A DNA stretch of 64,000 bases from Incurvaria masculella (Eukaryota; Arthropoda; Insecta; Lepidoptera; Incurvariidae). The translations under genes and the position numbers were made by a program. The stretch lies in contig OX335641.1 in the NCBI GenBank assembly GCA_946894095.1, forward strand, positions 11,922,501-11,986,500, written 5' to 3'. A model generated the notes under the pieces. It saw only the letters and a list, made by a program, of their open reading frames with translations. It searched no databases and was not told where the DNA came from. Shown here in pieces: positions 12,901 through 23,000 of the stretch (positions within the stretch are counted from its first letter, which is position 1; every line of letters begins with the position of its first letter).

Positions 12901-14137
12901 GAGCGCCACTGGCCGGGCTGGTTCCGCGGCCTGTCGGCGGCGTTCCTCGCGGTGCCGGCGCCGCGCCTGCTGCTCCTCGCCTCCATCGACGGGCTCGACC
13001 GGGAGCTCACCGTCGGGCAGATGCAGGGTGAGTGCTGAAGACTAAGTCCGCTATTCGGCCGTTTTTTCGGCGGTATCTCGACTAAGAGTTAAGGTGCTAG
13101 GACTAGCCAACTACTCGCGCCCTACAAATGCACCTTTAAAAAAAAATTTTTTTTTTATTTTATTTGGAGAACAAACAGAAACAAGAAATAATAAACACAG
13201 ACTTAAATACATAACAAGTAAAACACTTTACCTGTCTCCTTAGCAGTTCTCACTTAAACACTAAAAATATAAATACCAAGTTTTCAATCATCAAAATAAA
13301 TAACTAGTAGTAGCAAAAAGTACAATAGCAAAGATTTAGTCATTAACAATAATGTAAAAATCCCGACAAATAACAGTAAAATAAACTGAAAACACTGTAA
13401 ATAATGTGTGAAATGTAATAATATGTAGTGAAACGCCTCAGTAAGTCGAAATAGAACTCCAGGCTGATAATGGATTGTTAATATTTTTTGATTCCATCAT
13501 TTATTTTAAAAAAATAATAATAAAAAAGTCGATTTTTCACATTAGAAATCTGAAAGTAATATGATTGCTAGATATAAGCAAAAACAGCATCTATGCATAA
13601 ACAAATAAATCCATTTGCTTTTAGATTTCTACATTTAGTCAAAAAAGTTCGGAAATGGACACCATTGCCGCAATGTATTTTCTATAGAAAAAGGAAACAT
13701 ACATTTCACGAAAATAGGTTGATCCCTAGACAACGAATCATATATTATAAGAATGACACTTCTAATCGTCGGACTTAGTTAACTTGGGGTGCCTCGTCTA
13801 ACTTTGCGATTTGGATAGTAACAGGGTCTTAAGCTAAAATGCAACTCTTTTGATAACTCAAAAAATTTAAATTTAAACTTGTATAGAGTTTGACGTTTTT
13901 ACGTAACTTCGAAGTTCCGTAAACGCCAATTTAGGCGAGAACTCGGACTGAGCACTTTGAACGCCGCTCTCGCCCGCAGGCAAGTTCCAGATGCAGGTGC
14001 TGCCGCGCTGCGGTCACGCCGTGCACGAGGACCGCCCACACGAGGTGGCGCGCGCGTGCGCCGTGTTCGCGCTGCGCTACCGCCTCACCGAGCTGGCGCC
14101 GGGCTCCGACCTGCAGCTGACGCTGCCCGAGTGCTAG
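3737..14137 (+). CDS. PPME1: Protein phosphatase methylesterase 1, nine exons
   Basis: This enzyme removes the carboxymethyl ester from the C-terminal leucine of the PP2A catalytic subunit; it is a soluble alpha/beta hydrolase. I joined nine exons with GT-AG introns in consistent phase: 3737-3937, 4767-4876, 5342-5499, 6253-6343, 7262-7327, 8200-8329, 9588-9661, 12870-13027, 13980-14137 (1146 nt, 381 residues plus TAG), close to the roughly 386 residues of the human enzyme. Visible features are the oxyanion LHGGG (exon 1), nucleophile elbow GHSMGG with Ser127, IDVVEG with Asp153, an acidic loop (exons 6-7), and CGHAVHED with His342. The ATG lies one base after a possible acceptor (ctgcag), so either a 5'UTR exon or a further coding exon may lie upstream; I could not find one. 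Introns carry SINE, LINE and MITE debris, and intron 7 holds an antisense lipocalin-like gene. The family call is firm; exact ends of the small exons are inferred. Confidence 0.93.
4279..4578 (+). mobile_element. Lepidopteran-type dispersed repeat with (TCCG)n core
   Basis: ggtttccgtacccatagggt ... tattactaagcctccgctg, then gtccgtccgtccgtctgtca, ending gacttgcac-type text and ttggccggttttt. Non-autonomous, in PPME1 intron 1. Confidence 0.6.
4767..4876 (+). CDS. PPME1: PPME1 exon 2
   Basis: Begins after tctcag and ends AA|gtgagt (phase 2). Encodes VVSIDLRGHGET, the strand and loop typical of the alpha/beta hydrolase fold in this family. Confidence 0.9.
5342..5499 (+). CDS. PPME1: PPME1 exon 3, catalytic Ser and Asp
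   Basis: Acceptor tcgcag, donor G|gtgggt (phase 1). Contains the GHSMGG nucleophile elbow and the VIDVVEG segment holding the acidic triad residue, so two of the three catalytic residues sit in this exon. Confidence 0.93.
5548..5610 (+). mobile_element. Short LINE remnant in PPME1 intron 3
   Basis: Matches part of the LINE at 40028-40085 (aacccaccgatctt ... atagggtcgg). Only about 60 bp remain. Confidence 0.45.
5750..5800. repeat. 19-bp hairpin in PPME1 intron 3
   Basis: Arms gcgtccaaacattaacctt and aaggttaatgtttggatgc, paired with one G-T, loop of 13. Confidence 0.85.
6253..6343 (+). CDS. PPME1: PPME1 exon 4
   Basis: Acceptor cgcag, donor TG|gtgagt (phase 2). Encodes TAMESLASMQSFLRSRP and then FRSIEHAIEW, a conserved PPME1 lid helix. 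The preceding intron (5500-6252) holds a short LINE remnant and a hairpin. Confidence 0.9.
6640..6952 (+). mobile_element. SINE with 5S-rRNA-like head
   Basis: Head resembles 5S rRNA (atcatcgaggttaagcaat, then ctgggcg); body contains ggtggtcgaagaggc and ttttccatcc, ending in ccataaaaaa. Confidence 0.65.
7262..7327 (+). CDS. PPME1: PPME1 exon 5 (66-nt small exon)
   Basis: A 66-nt exon after ttcacag and before gtaagt. It encodes VRSGQVRNVESAKVSM, the conserved SGQ-RN-ESA-VSM block of PPME1. The longest open frame over this stretch is a different, non-coding frame, so the exon is easily missed. Phase 2 at both ends fits its neighbours. Confidence 0.88.
7465..7715 (+). mobile_element. SINE fragment, 5S-headed type
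   Basis: Carries ctggataggtgaacattttg (derived from the 5S 3' part), gctggccatggttcggattc, and a diverged body; abuts a LINE fragment. Confidence 0.6.
7695..8045 (+). pseudogene. LINE reverse-transcriptase C-terminal fragment
   Basis: Reads EVQLIRDLDVIVDAKLRFHK, then LFNALCRSTIEYCSPV, stop, then IERIERVQCKCLQ: the typical thumb-end motif of non-LTR reverse transcriptases. In PPME1 intron 5. Confidence 0.8.
8200..8329 (+). CDS. PPME1: PPME1 exon 6, acidic variable loop
   Basis: Acceptor tgttag; donor CAG|gttggc, a weak donor. Encodes an alanine- and acid-rich stretch ending RVDSIAEEAEDEQ that matches the variable acidic insert of PPME1. Exact boundaries are less sure than for other exons, but phase agrees on both sides. 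Confidence 0.75.
8640..8900 (-). pseudogene. LINE 3'-end fragment
   Basis: The minus strand encodes RNYFL, stop, NRVMDSSNKWPQEV then VNGF and LDK, matching the R-N-x-F ... R-V ... W-N-x-L-P-x-x-V tail of CR1/jockey-like ORF2. Broken by a stop. In PPME1 intron 6. Confidence 0.7.
9588..9661 (+). CDS. PPME1: PPME1 exon 7 (74-nt small exon)
   Basis: Flanked by gtacag and GG|gtgagt. Encodes GTEETGSCAEQETIFKPPGD, continuing the variable linker. It is called because it is the only open segment with good sites that links phase 0 of exon 6 to phase 2 of exon 8. Confidence 0.7.
9925..10071 (-). CDS. Lipocalin-like gene, exon 2 and stop
   Basis: A GC-rich 147-nt block in AT-rich intron sequence; acceptor gacgacag, reading VGEYVAVRTVSSGHLSLMYR and ending RAWN then TGA. 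An alanine-rich run (EVEAAAAAL) precedes the end. Confidence 0.5.
   Translation of the reverse strand, partial: VGEYVAVRTVSSGHLSLMYRSLPEVGEVEAAAAALREGPGAPVARAWN
9925..11895 (-). CDS. Secreted lipocalin-like protein, two exons, nested in PPME1 intron 7
   Basis: Two exons on the minus strand, 11895-11521 and 10071-9925, join in phase 0 (CAG|gtatgt to gacgacag|GTC) to give 173 residues and TGA. Residues 1-23 form a hydrophobic signal peptide. The mature start has KGTWTVVYSWP, the G-x-W motif of lipocalin strand A. The second exon reads EYVAVRTVSSGHLSLMYRSL, resembling a late lipocalin strand. Length suits a lipocalin, which would bind a small hydrophobic ligand outside the cell. Unusually, I see no cysteine in the predicted protein, whereas many insect lipocalins have disulfides. 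It lies wholly inside a PPME1 intron on the opposite strand. A missed middle exon is possible. Family assignment rests on the fold motif and is moderate. Confidence 0.55.
10745..11050 (+). mobile_element. SINE with tRNA-like head
   Basis: B-box-like gggttgaaatacccgc, then gagttggctaagtgcattt, the body gatggtcgaagcggcaat, and a ccataaaaaa tail. Confidence 0.65.
11521..11895 (-). CDS. Lipocalin-like gene, exon 1
   Basis: Start ATG at 11895, signal peptide MVSVTVLIPAIALAILSPSS, then KGTWTVVYSWP. The donor after YRYQQ is CAG|gtatgt, phase 0. The open frame past the donor ends soon afterwards. Confidence 0.6.
12330..12450 (-). pseudogene. LINE C-terminal fragment
   Basis: The minus strand reads PPKYNLGNFKHGVKKHLAG, nearly the same as the tail of the LINE at 40120-40170. 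In PPME1 intron 7. Confidence 0.75.
12870..13027 (+). CDS. PPME1: PPME1 exon 8
   Basis: Acceptor cgacag, donor G|gtgagt. Encodes YRWRIDLSRSERHWPGWFRG and then LTVGQMQG, a strongly conserved PPME1 block. Confidence 0.92.
13980..14137 (+). CDS. PPME1: PPME1 exon 9, catalytic His and stop
   Basis: Acceptor cccgcag; reads KFQMQVLPRCGHAVHED with the triad histidine and ends LPEC followed by TAG at 14135. The C-terminus is close in length to the human protein. Confidence 0.92.
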
Positions 14138-14310
14138 CCGCGACGGGAGCTTCGTCGGGCCATCCAGACCCTCGCCGTACTCTCTGGAACGACCGGCCAT
14201 CCAAAACCCCAGTTGGACCTACTCAGGATACTCGCCAGACCATCTGGAACCCTCGCCGGGCAGTTCGGGATCCCTGCTGGACCATCCAAGACACTCGCAG
14301 GACTTGACCA
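14138..14310 (+). repeat. 21-bp imperfect repeats in the PPME1 3' UTR
   Basis: Directly after the PPME1 stop there are variants of a roughly 21-bp unit (ccatcyrgraccctcgccg-like), clearest as three units at about 14231-14300. The frame is open across them but lies after the stop and has no start context. I regard it as 3' UTR minisatellite sequence. Confidence 0.45.
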
Positions 14311-17300
14311 TTTACCCTACAATTACAAACCATTTCCTAGTTCTGCCAATTCTCGCAAAATAAGTGTCAAATTTCTTCAGGGTTTTAAATGTTTTCGAAA
14401 TGTATTCGATATATCATGTAAATGGTCTTCGCAAATAGAGTACATTCACTATTATCGCTTTCTTTCAGAGTTTACTTCGAGCTAAAAGTGGCAAATACTA
14501 AGAAAGATTTCTTGAATCGAGGTCATTTGTTCCGGGGATAAATAGACATATTTTTATAATTATGGTAACTTTCAGTTAAGTAAACAAAGCCTAATTCAAT
14601 TCTTTAAACGAGACATTTGTATAAGATATAAATGTATAAACCGTTTTCAACACTTTCACAATATATGTACCAATCGCTCGTACTAAAAAACGATGCATCT
14701 TTTGTGTACCTGTCACCTATGTGTAGTTTTCGCTAGGTATGTGTCCAGAATCAATGTAAGATATAAGTTTACACCCATGATTAATGTAGTTTTCGGTCAA
14801 AATGTATACATATTTTTTTTGGGGCTTTGCTATAGTGTATGATGACTAGGTTGAAGTTTGACACTGAAGAAGCGATCCTGGGGAACTAAGCCCTTAGATT
14901 TTTTTTAGCTATTCTCTCAATTGCATTGTAGATCTGAAAGTTGTTAAATGTTAGGCTTAAGAAATCTGTTAAATTTACGAAAACAACTATTTAACCTAAG
15001 TTAATGTTCTCTTTCGGACTTGTATGTTTTCAGGTTTCGTCATTTCTGACTCGGTCAAACTTATGCCTGCTTTTATATGTATTCTTCTCTATTTATTTAG
15101 GCAGTCTGTTGATAAATTTAAGCAACTATGATGCTTCCTATTAATATTAATAGACCTCAAGGATTCAGTTTAGCTGGCCTGACAAAACCCGGCCATTACA
15201 GTACAATCTGAACAGTGAGTCGACGCTAAAGTGGCTTAAAAGATCTAATATCAAATTAACATACCTGTTATTTTCGTGTTAAATATTTTCACAGAAAGAA
15301 CTGTAAACTCTACGAACTAATTTGATGTTAGATTTAATTGTGAGTTGTAATTTTGCATCAATGTCAATTCAATTTGTACTGTGATGCCACCACCCTAAGG
15401 TTGTTAGTGTCTTATAACGTACCCAGTGAGAAAAAGAAACCTTTTGGGGTTTAAATTAATAAAATTTACTAATTTCATTAATAAAGATTAAGCATGTAGA
15501 TCAGCGAGTAAGGAAGTATGGGAGTGGCGACAGAAACTAGTTTACACGGTGGCGGCGTAGCCACTTTTTAGTGAAAATACATACACAGACGGTGCCCCGA
15601 CTAGTAAAACGTTCACTTCTGATATTCTCGCATTCAGTTTTTCAAATTCGTAAGCGAACTATCACTACCATCTGTCCTAGCACGTGGCTACGCTGCCCCT
15701 ATACAAGTGGGTTACGGTTCCCTATCCCGTCCTTACTCGCTGATGGAGATCGATGATTTGGAACCTCATTGATGCCTCTTAGCATTTGGTATGAATTTGC
15801 ACGAAAATGTTTTGTTAGGGTTGCAGCTCGCACAGCAGCTATTGTGAGTGAGACAGGCCCGGATCCAGGAGGAGTGCGATGGGTGCACAATTACCGCCCG
15901 CTCCCCTGAGTCACGACAAAAGCACTTCATTGCAATCAAGTTATGCAGTTGTCCCTATTTGGATCCATCTCCATGGTAACCTGGCATTTTTTTAAATTGC
16001 TCGATCAAGCTCATGCCACGGCATTGCATGCACATGTTTAAAGGCCTAAATTGTCTGTAAAAAAGGGTTTATTACAGACAAGGTTTTTAGTGCTAAAAGT
16101 ATCAAAAAGTAGTTTTTACTTACTTTCTTTGCCATTGTATACCTATCAAAATTTTCGTTTGTCGACTTTTTCCCATAGATATCTTGATTACATATATACC
16201 TTTAGTTTATCTCACTCTGTTTGGCTTTTTTCGTAGCCCAATTTGTATGAGTGCTGTCATGCAAGGAAATCCAATACGGCTTATTTAATGGAATAGAATT
16301 AGTTATTGTATTTAAATTTTAGCTGAAAGCTAAGTATACGGTTGTGGTTTCACAACATCTGCTGGCAACGTTGAAGTGTTTTGTTGCATCAAGTGCCAAG
16401 TGATCCGATCAACATTTTACGCTAACTGAAGCAGATCTTGTGGACAAACCTAACTCATAGTATTATTTTAATGGCAATATGAGAATTTTATTGAAAACTA
16501 TTTTATGAAAAAAATTAAAATAAAGATTATTGCTTTTCATTGATTCACCTATACATGCAACAATTTATTTAGTTGTGTGTAGCAGTAGAGTTAATTTATT
16601 ATTTAACGGATACGACTAACGTTATCTCATTCATTGGAGGTTATGCAACGACATTTACATTGTAACATAAAGCAGGATCCTGCTTCCGACGAATCTCCAG
16701 ACCAAAACCGATTTCTGATTATTTTCAAGATCCGACTACTTCTTCTGCTTCAATATAGTTGTCGTTGGATAACCTAAAATTAATTAGTTTAAGGTAACAA
16801 ACATAGAGAAGTTCGCTGTCCTGAACAATAAATGCATTGTTTTGAGCACAACTTCCAGCGAAGCTTCGTGGCAGTTCTTCGCTGTGATGTATGACAAATC
16901 CGAGTGCCGTGTACTGCCTGGATGATGAATAAACAATACCAAATCGTTCACTTTAAACGAATAAAAATTTGGCTATGCCTGCCGAAAGCATCAAATTCAA
17001 TTATCGGCTACAACACGGACGCTATTCCTACTGTACAACCACTGGTTAGAAAAGAAAAGTCCATTGTCTTTGAGATTTTTAATGGCGATTGACAATTAAG
17101 AATCCTGACTGGGGAAAATCTTATAAATTAGTCGAGATGTAAATTTAATTTCATGAAACTGTCTGAAATAAAAAAAAACATATTCAAATCACGAAATTCC
17201 GCAAATAAAATTATAGAAAGACAATTTTTTATCAAAATAACAGTATCATGAACATATTATAAAAAGTTTCATTTTAATCTGGGGTGACCGACCTAAAGTC

Positions 17301-17875
17301 TGAAAAAATAATTGTGAGGTAATTCGATCAATTCTGCACCAATTCTAACCAGAAGCGTTATGCTATAACATATGTGCTCTTACTCGGTGGAATATTTTAC
17401 ATTCACTTCTGATTGATACAGAATTTATCGAATTCCCTCACTTATTCTCTAAAAATTTAGTTCAGTCCCTTGGGGGAATATGTTGCAGGCCCTTCCCGCT
17501 TCAATAGTTTTATGATCATATAGCAAAAGGTGGAGTTATTTATTACTATTAGAGAGACAGAATTACTAAATTCAAGGTTTGCAAGTATAAATTGAGCTTA
17601 AGTGGTGAAAGAACCAGAGAATGTTTAGGTTGATCTCTCTTCGATTTGTGGGTCCATAATTTCATACAGGTTGAACAGGGAACAATATTGCAACTACATT
17701 TGTTAGGCGCTCATCATACTGGAGCGACACATCAGTAAAGAAACCACAGATGTCCAGCAGTATTTGCAGGTACCTACCTAATTAAGTTATTTTTAAACTC
17801 TGCACTGATGAAAATAAAAATAAAATCACAACAATGCACAATTCAACAGCACATTTAACAAGCAAACTTAAATAA
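14311..17875. other. Intergenic between convergent genes, 5' part
   Basis: AT-rich; one candidate MITE and scattered AATAAA motifs (for example 15458-15463) that could end PPME1 transcripts. No coding sequence supported. Confidence 0.5.
15498..15755. mobile_element. Candidate MITE with 18-bp inverted ends
   Basis: Left atcagcgagtaaggaag, right ccttactcgctgat. Inner parts also share cgtagccac as an inverted pair. Confidence 0.45.
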
Positions 17876-18808
17876 TAGGTCGGGGAAAAAGTCTTTTCGC
17901 ATTATAGTATGTATGAACTTGTAATAAAATCTCTTTGGCTATACTATTTGTATCTGGCTGGTTTTGGTATCATTGAAAGTTTAAATTTTCAAGAACATAA
18001 TTCCAAATTCAAATTAGGAAAATGTGTGATTCTCATTTGTTTTTCGTACTGTCAAAATGAGTGAATCTAATGAAGAAATTCGATACATTTTAAAATTTTA
18101 CTACAAAAAAGGTAAAAATGCAACGCAAGCCGCGAAAAAAAATTGCGATGTTTATGGACCTAGTGCAGTGTCTGTGAGAGTAGCACAAATTTGGTTTAAG
18201 CATTTTCAATCCGGAAATTTTGATGTCAAAGATGCACGTCGCTCTGGTCGCCCTATTACGGATAAAATGGATGCCATTTTTGAAAAAGTGGAGTAAGATC
18301 GGCATATCAGTAGTTACGACGTAGCTGAAGAACTAGGAATTGACCACAAAACAGTTTTGGCGCATTTGAAAAGAACTGGGTACACAAAAAAGCTCGATAT
18401 TTGGGTACCTCACGAGCTCACTGAAAGAAACCTAATGAACCGGCTAGACCTCACACATCTTTAGCCACTCAGCAAAAACTAAGAGAGTTTGGCTGGGAGG
18501 TGTTAATGCATCCGCCGTATAGTCCTGACCTTGCACCTTCAGATTTCCACCTGTTTAGGTCTCTTCAGAATTCTTTAGGCAGTGTCAGGTTAACATCACG
18601 AGAGGACTGCCAAAACCACTTGTCGCGGTATATTGATCAGAAGTCCCAATATTTCTATAGCAATGGGATCATGTCCCTACCTACAAGATGACAAAAAGTT
18701 ATCGAACAAAATGGTACCTACATACTTTAGTTAAATGTAAATAAACCATATTAAAAAATGTTTTGAATTTTCTTAAAAAATGCGAAGAAACTTTTTCCCC
18801 AACCTATT
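17876..18808 (+). mobile_element. Internally deleted mariner element
   Basis: Ends carry inverted repeats of about 28 bp (ataggtcggggaaaaagtc on the left, its near complement on the right), flanked by TA-rich sequence. Between them is a Tc1/mariner-class transposase relic. Edges are approximate. Confidence 0.85.
18057..18720 (+). pseudogene. mariner transposase relic, catalytic core deleted
   Basis: Starts MSESNEEIRYILKFYYKKGK with the paired helix-turn-helix region (AQIWFKHFQSGNFDVKDARR), reaches a stop near 18296, continues with SSYDVAEELGIDHKTV, then jumps to the C-terminal HPPYSPDLAPSDFHLF. Only the last catalytic Asp block remains; the segment with the first two Asp residues is gone. 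Not functional as an enzyme. Confidence 0.88.
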
Positions 18809-19928
18809 ATACGTTTATTTCAACTCAATAAATATGAAGTTCCTATTTATAAATAAAAACAATTTCAACAGATAATATGCTTTCCTTACATTTAATGACT
18901 AGCTGGCAATAATCTAAGTAACAGCCGTGTTTGCTTTGAGTTTGATACAGTTGGATTATTGGCAAGTGTTCATCTTGTTACATACAGCTTCGTAATAATG
19001 TTGAAACAAATACATATCTTTGCCAGCAGCAAATTAACACTGAAATCCGATGTCTCGGCTAAGTCATAGCATCATTGGTCACTGCCAAACATGTATGCAT
19101 GCAATATGGAAATAGCCAACTGTAACATTCACAACACTGATAATGACTAATAAAGTAAAAACATTTTTGAGATTATTTCTTGGAAATATTGAGATTATGG
19201 AAACTTGAAATTGTTAATTATATTTCACATGAATAGCACCGAAATTAATTATTTAAGTAATCAGATCTACTTCTATTATAAAAGTAAATTGATATCAGCC
19301 AATGGCAGCTAGAAGAATATACATACATAATGTGATAAGTAGAAAGCACGAATAATTAACTGATTAATAATACAAAGGTTTACATCACAAAAGGCAAAAA
19401 ATCCGAGTTGGCAATGTAAATATGCAAACCTAGAATGTCCATTTGAAATAAATATAATACATTGAACATGTTAAAATATATCGCCCTTAGAAATAAATCA
19501 ATTCTTTGCGTGTAATAACCTAACAAAAGTGGCTAAACCACGGATTACATTCCTGAAAATCAACATTGCAACGCAAAACCCATGAAAGGTCGAACCACAG
19601 TATGGGGATGGAAACATGAGGCTACCATGTGTCTAGTATGGCATGGCTAGTATGTATCTTTTGTGTATTATTTTTTTGTGTATCAAAATATAATTTTTTG
19701 GAAACATTGAAGTAAATAATTTCTAATCCATTTTGAAAATAATTAAATGCCCCTAAATGCCTAGCCCAAGCAGTGGGCACAAATAAAGAGAATATAGATT
19801 TTTGATACATTGAGGCATAGTGAGGAGAATATAATCAGTGCCAGAACGCATTGGTTAAATATTGGCCCAAATTCTTAAAATTGATTTATAAATCTATGTG
19901 ACATGTAGGGCTGAAATCAGGTACAAAT
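18809..19928. other. Intergenic, MICU3 3' side
   Basis: AT-rich, no exon seen. It probably includes the MICU3 3' UTR and its processing site. Confidence 0.45.
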
Positions 19929-20000
19929 CTACACTGAACTCTTCATTTCCTGCTTGACGCATGTCTTGAACGCTTCCCAGCCTTCATTCTTTGCGTACGA
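19929..20000 (-). CDS. MICU3: MICU3 last exon
   Basis: Acceptor tatttcag; reads SYAKNEGWEAFKTCVKQEMK and ends SSV then TAG, matching the short C-terminal tail of MICU3. Confidence 0.88.
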   Translation of the reverse strand, partial: SYAKNEGWEAFKTCVKQEMKSSV

Positions 20001-23000
20001 CTGAAATAAATTAGCATTATGAATTGTTAAAACCTGTTCAAAACATCGAAGGAATGGTAAACAGAAATTTTGTTTAGAATCACTTGTACCAAAAAAAACA
20101 CAATCAACGAATCTTGTAATCAGAATTAAACTGATTTGACTGAGGAAACTTTATATTTCGGTCATGTCACAAGCCATGTAACCGTTTTCAATCGTGTTGC
20201 ATTGATGTTATCGTAACAGAAATGTAAGCAAAGTTCTTTCTGTTCTGTATATTGGATGCATGAAATGTCTACATTGATTTTAAGTCAGGAATACCGTAAT
20301 GAATGTCCGTTCATAACTTTTAGTGTTTTAATAGGTCACAGCGTTGATTAGACCAAGCGAAAAAGCTTACCTTAAAGCCGCGATGCAGTCGGTCTTTCAT
20401 GATGGCGATAAACTCTTTATAGCTGAGCAGCCCGTCTCCGTCTGCGTCGAATATCGCGAAAACGGTGGAAACGAGGTGCGCCGACTGCGCTATGCCAGTG
20501 CAGATCTTGACCGCTCGATGAAATTCATCTGTTTAATCAACCGCATAATATTTAATAATGCATGAATTTGTCATGAATGGTAAACTCACAGGCTACTAAC
20601 TTCATAAACAAAAATAACCTTTTAACAAGTTCATGGCAGAAGTAATAGTATTAAAATTTTTCTTGTTGCCACTGGAGTAGTGCATAGCTTTAAGGTTTAA
20701 GCACTTGCCGCTAGATCTTACCAATTACTGCCAGTATAGTCATGTAAATTTCATTTCATTCATAGAGGTCAAGTTTTCAAGCATCTAGCGGCAGTTGAAA
20801 GGTTGTCGAAGGTTTACAGCCTTGGTGACGCTTGGTTTGGGTCACCTCTTAACCTAAAATATGGTTGAGAGAGGCGATGGCTGTACCCGGCGTGATGCTC
20901 GTGGACAGGTCCTATTTGTGGAGACTGGCCTGCTCCAATTGGCCACATGTTAGATGGCGGGTATAGTCTTTGCATGAAAAGGTGATATTAGTTATGTGGT
21001 ATGAATTGTTCGTGAACTCACATTAATTCAGTGTTTATCCCTGTTTGACTCCTATCAACAATGGTGCAGTACCTGGCAGAAAATGATGCACATTGGACGT
21101 TGGAAAGAGACAATCGGCTAGTTTCGGCTTTGTGTGTCATCTCTCTCGTACGTAGTATATAGGTACTGAGTGACAGCGATGACGCTCTACTATGCCGAAA
21201 CTAGCAGATTGTCTCATTCCAAGGTCCAATATGCATTATTTCCCAGCGAGTACTGTAAATACTTAATGTACACAAGGGATTTGGCAAACTCTTTTGTAAA
21301 CTGAGACTATGTTGACATGGCAAAAAAGTCCAGCAACGTTTCTTGCCAGGTTTTTGCTGTGATTGTTGAGCTGGTGCTAATTAATGATAAAATACGACAA
21401 ATCCAAGTGCGAGTGTATGATGAATAAACAATAAACAGAACGTAGAAGACCTATGTGTCATGTAGCAGGGCAGTTTGCAGGAGGACTAGTGAGATGGAAG
21501 GTTCACCTTTGGAGATGGGATGGTCGGCGAGCGTGTACATGCGCATGGCGATGGTGAAGTCCTCCAGGTTGTTGAGGAACTGGCAGAACACCTTGAACTC
21601 GTCGAAGGTGATGCCTCGCTCGACCTTCTCTCGCTCCAGCAGCCGGTCGAGGTACATGTCGTACTCGTCTGTGTCCAGGTACGTGTAACGGAGCAGGATC
21701 TTCGCGAAGTCCACTTCGGAGATCGTCTCGTGACCTAAAACAATAATTACTGAAGATCTAGGCGTGATACAGGAATACAGATTGTCCCGTAAACCTTCGA
21801 CAACCTTTCAGCTAGATACTTGAAACTTGACCTCTATGAATAAAATTAAATTTACATACTTATACTGGCAATACTTGGTAAGATCTAGCGGCAAGTGAAT
21901 GGTTTATGGGACATCCTATATTTGTGTATTCTTGCAGATGAGTGACTTAGTATGTCGAACGTATGTGGTTGATGGTGTGTGACAACAGAAGAGAAAAGGA
22001 AGGATAAGTGTCATTTGGGCGTTACGAGGGTTTCCGCCATAAGGTCATATTGTCCGTGGGAAGTCGGCAGTGCGTCATGCGCCAAACAGTCTAACCATCG
22101 CAGCCGTGCGCGTATGTACTCATACGTCGACCAAGTCAGTTCGCACTGACACAAAGCATCCAAAGCGTTTGCTCCTATGTATGTATGCGGGTAGCATTTA
22201 CGGTGAGGTAGAGTTTGGTAGCTTCAGAATTCAGGATGGATTTTAATTCCTCGCGACTCTTACCTTTGGCGAACTCCTGAAACTCCAGCTCGAGCACCTC
22301 GGTCTGCAGGTTCTCCATGAACTGGCGGAAGCCGTCGAACTTGAGGTCCGACGTGCCCTTCTTGCCGAAGAAGTGCACCGTCAGCATCGTGTCGACTGCG
22401 TGGCGCCGCTGCAGACCCTGCACATAGTCGGAGCCGTTCTCGGAAGTTATTTTTTCGTATTTTATTAGCTGCAGTAGTATTAGGATAGGATAGTAGGGAT
22501 GTCAATTAACTTAGGTTAGGTAAGGTGAGATATTTGCCATGATAGTATAGTTAAAGATAGTTGGAGTTGGGATAAGTTCTGTTCCTTCACGCCGTGTTTA
22601 AAGGACCCCTGTTGAACTTTAGAGGAAATACCTCGGCAGATAATACATTCCAAAGTTCAGCAAACGAGGAATTACTCCATGACGCGGAGGGGGATATTTT
22701 AAATAACATGATCAACGACCCGAAAGATGGTTCTTGAAGAGACCTGGAGTATTACCAAGGTAAATTCACTTGCCGGGTGAACCGTAAGTGAGTGATTAAG
22801 TCTAACCTTTAGTTGCATTTCCATGATTACTAGCAAATTTGAGTTCACTTGGCCAAATATTGTTGGGACAGTTCGACTACTATGAGAACGTGACTGTGAT
22901 TGATGGCCAAAATCATGGTAACTCTAGCGAGATGCCTGGTTCCGTCGAAACGTTTTTTTTCGGGAGTGTACATTCCTATTGCAATAGTATTACACATATT

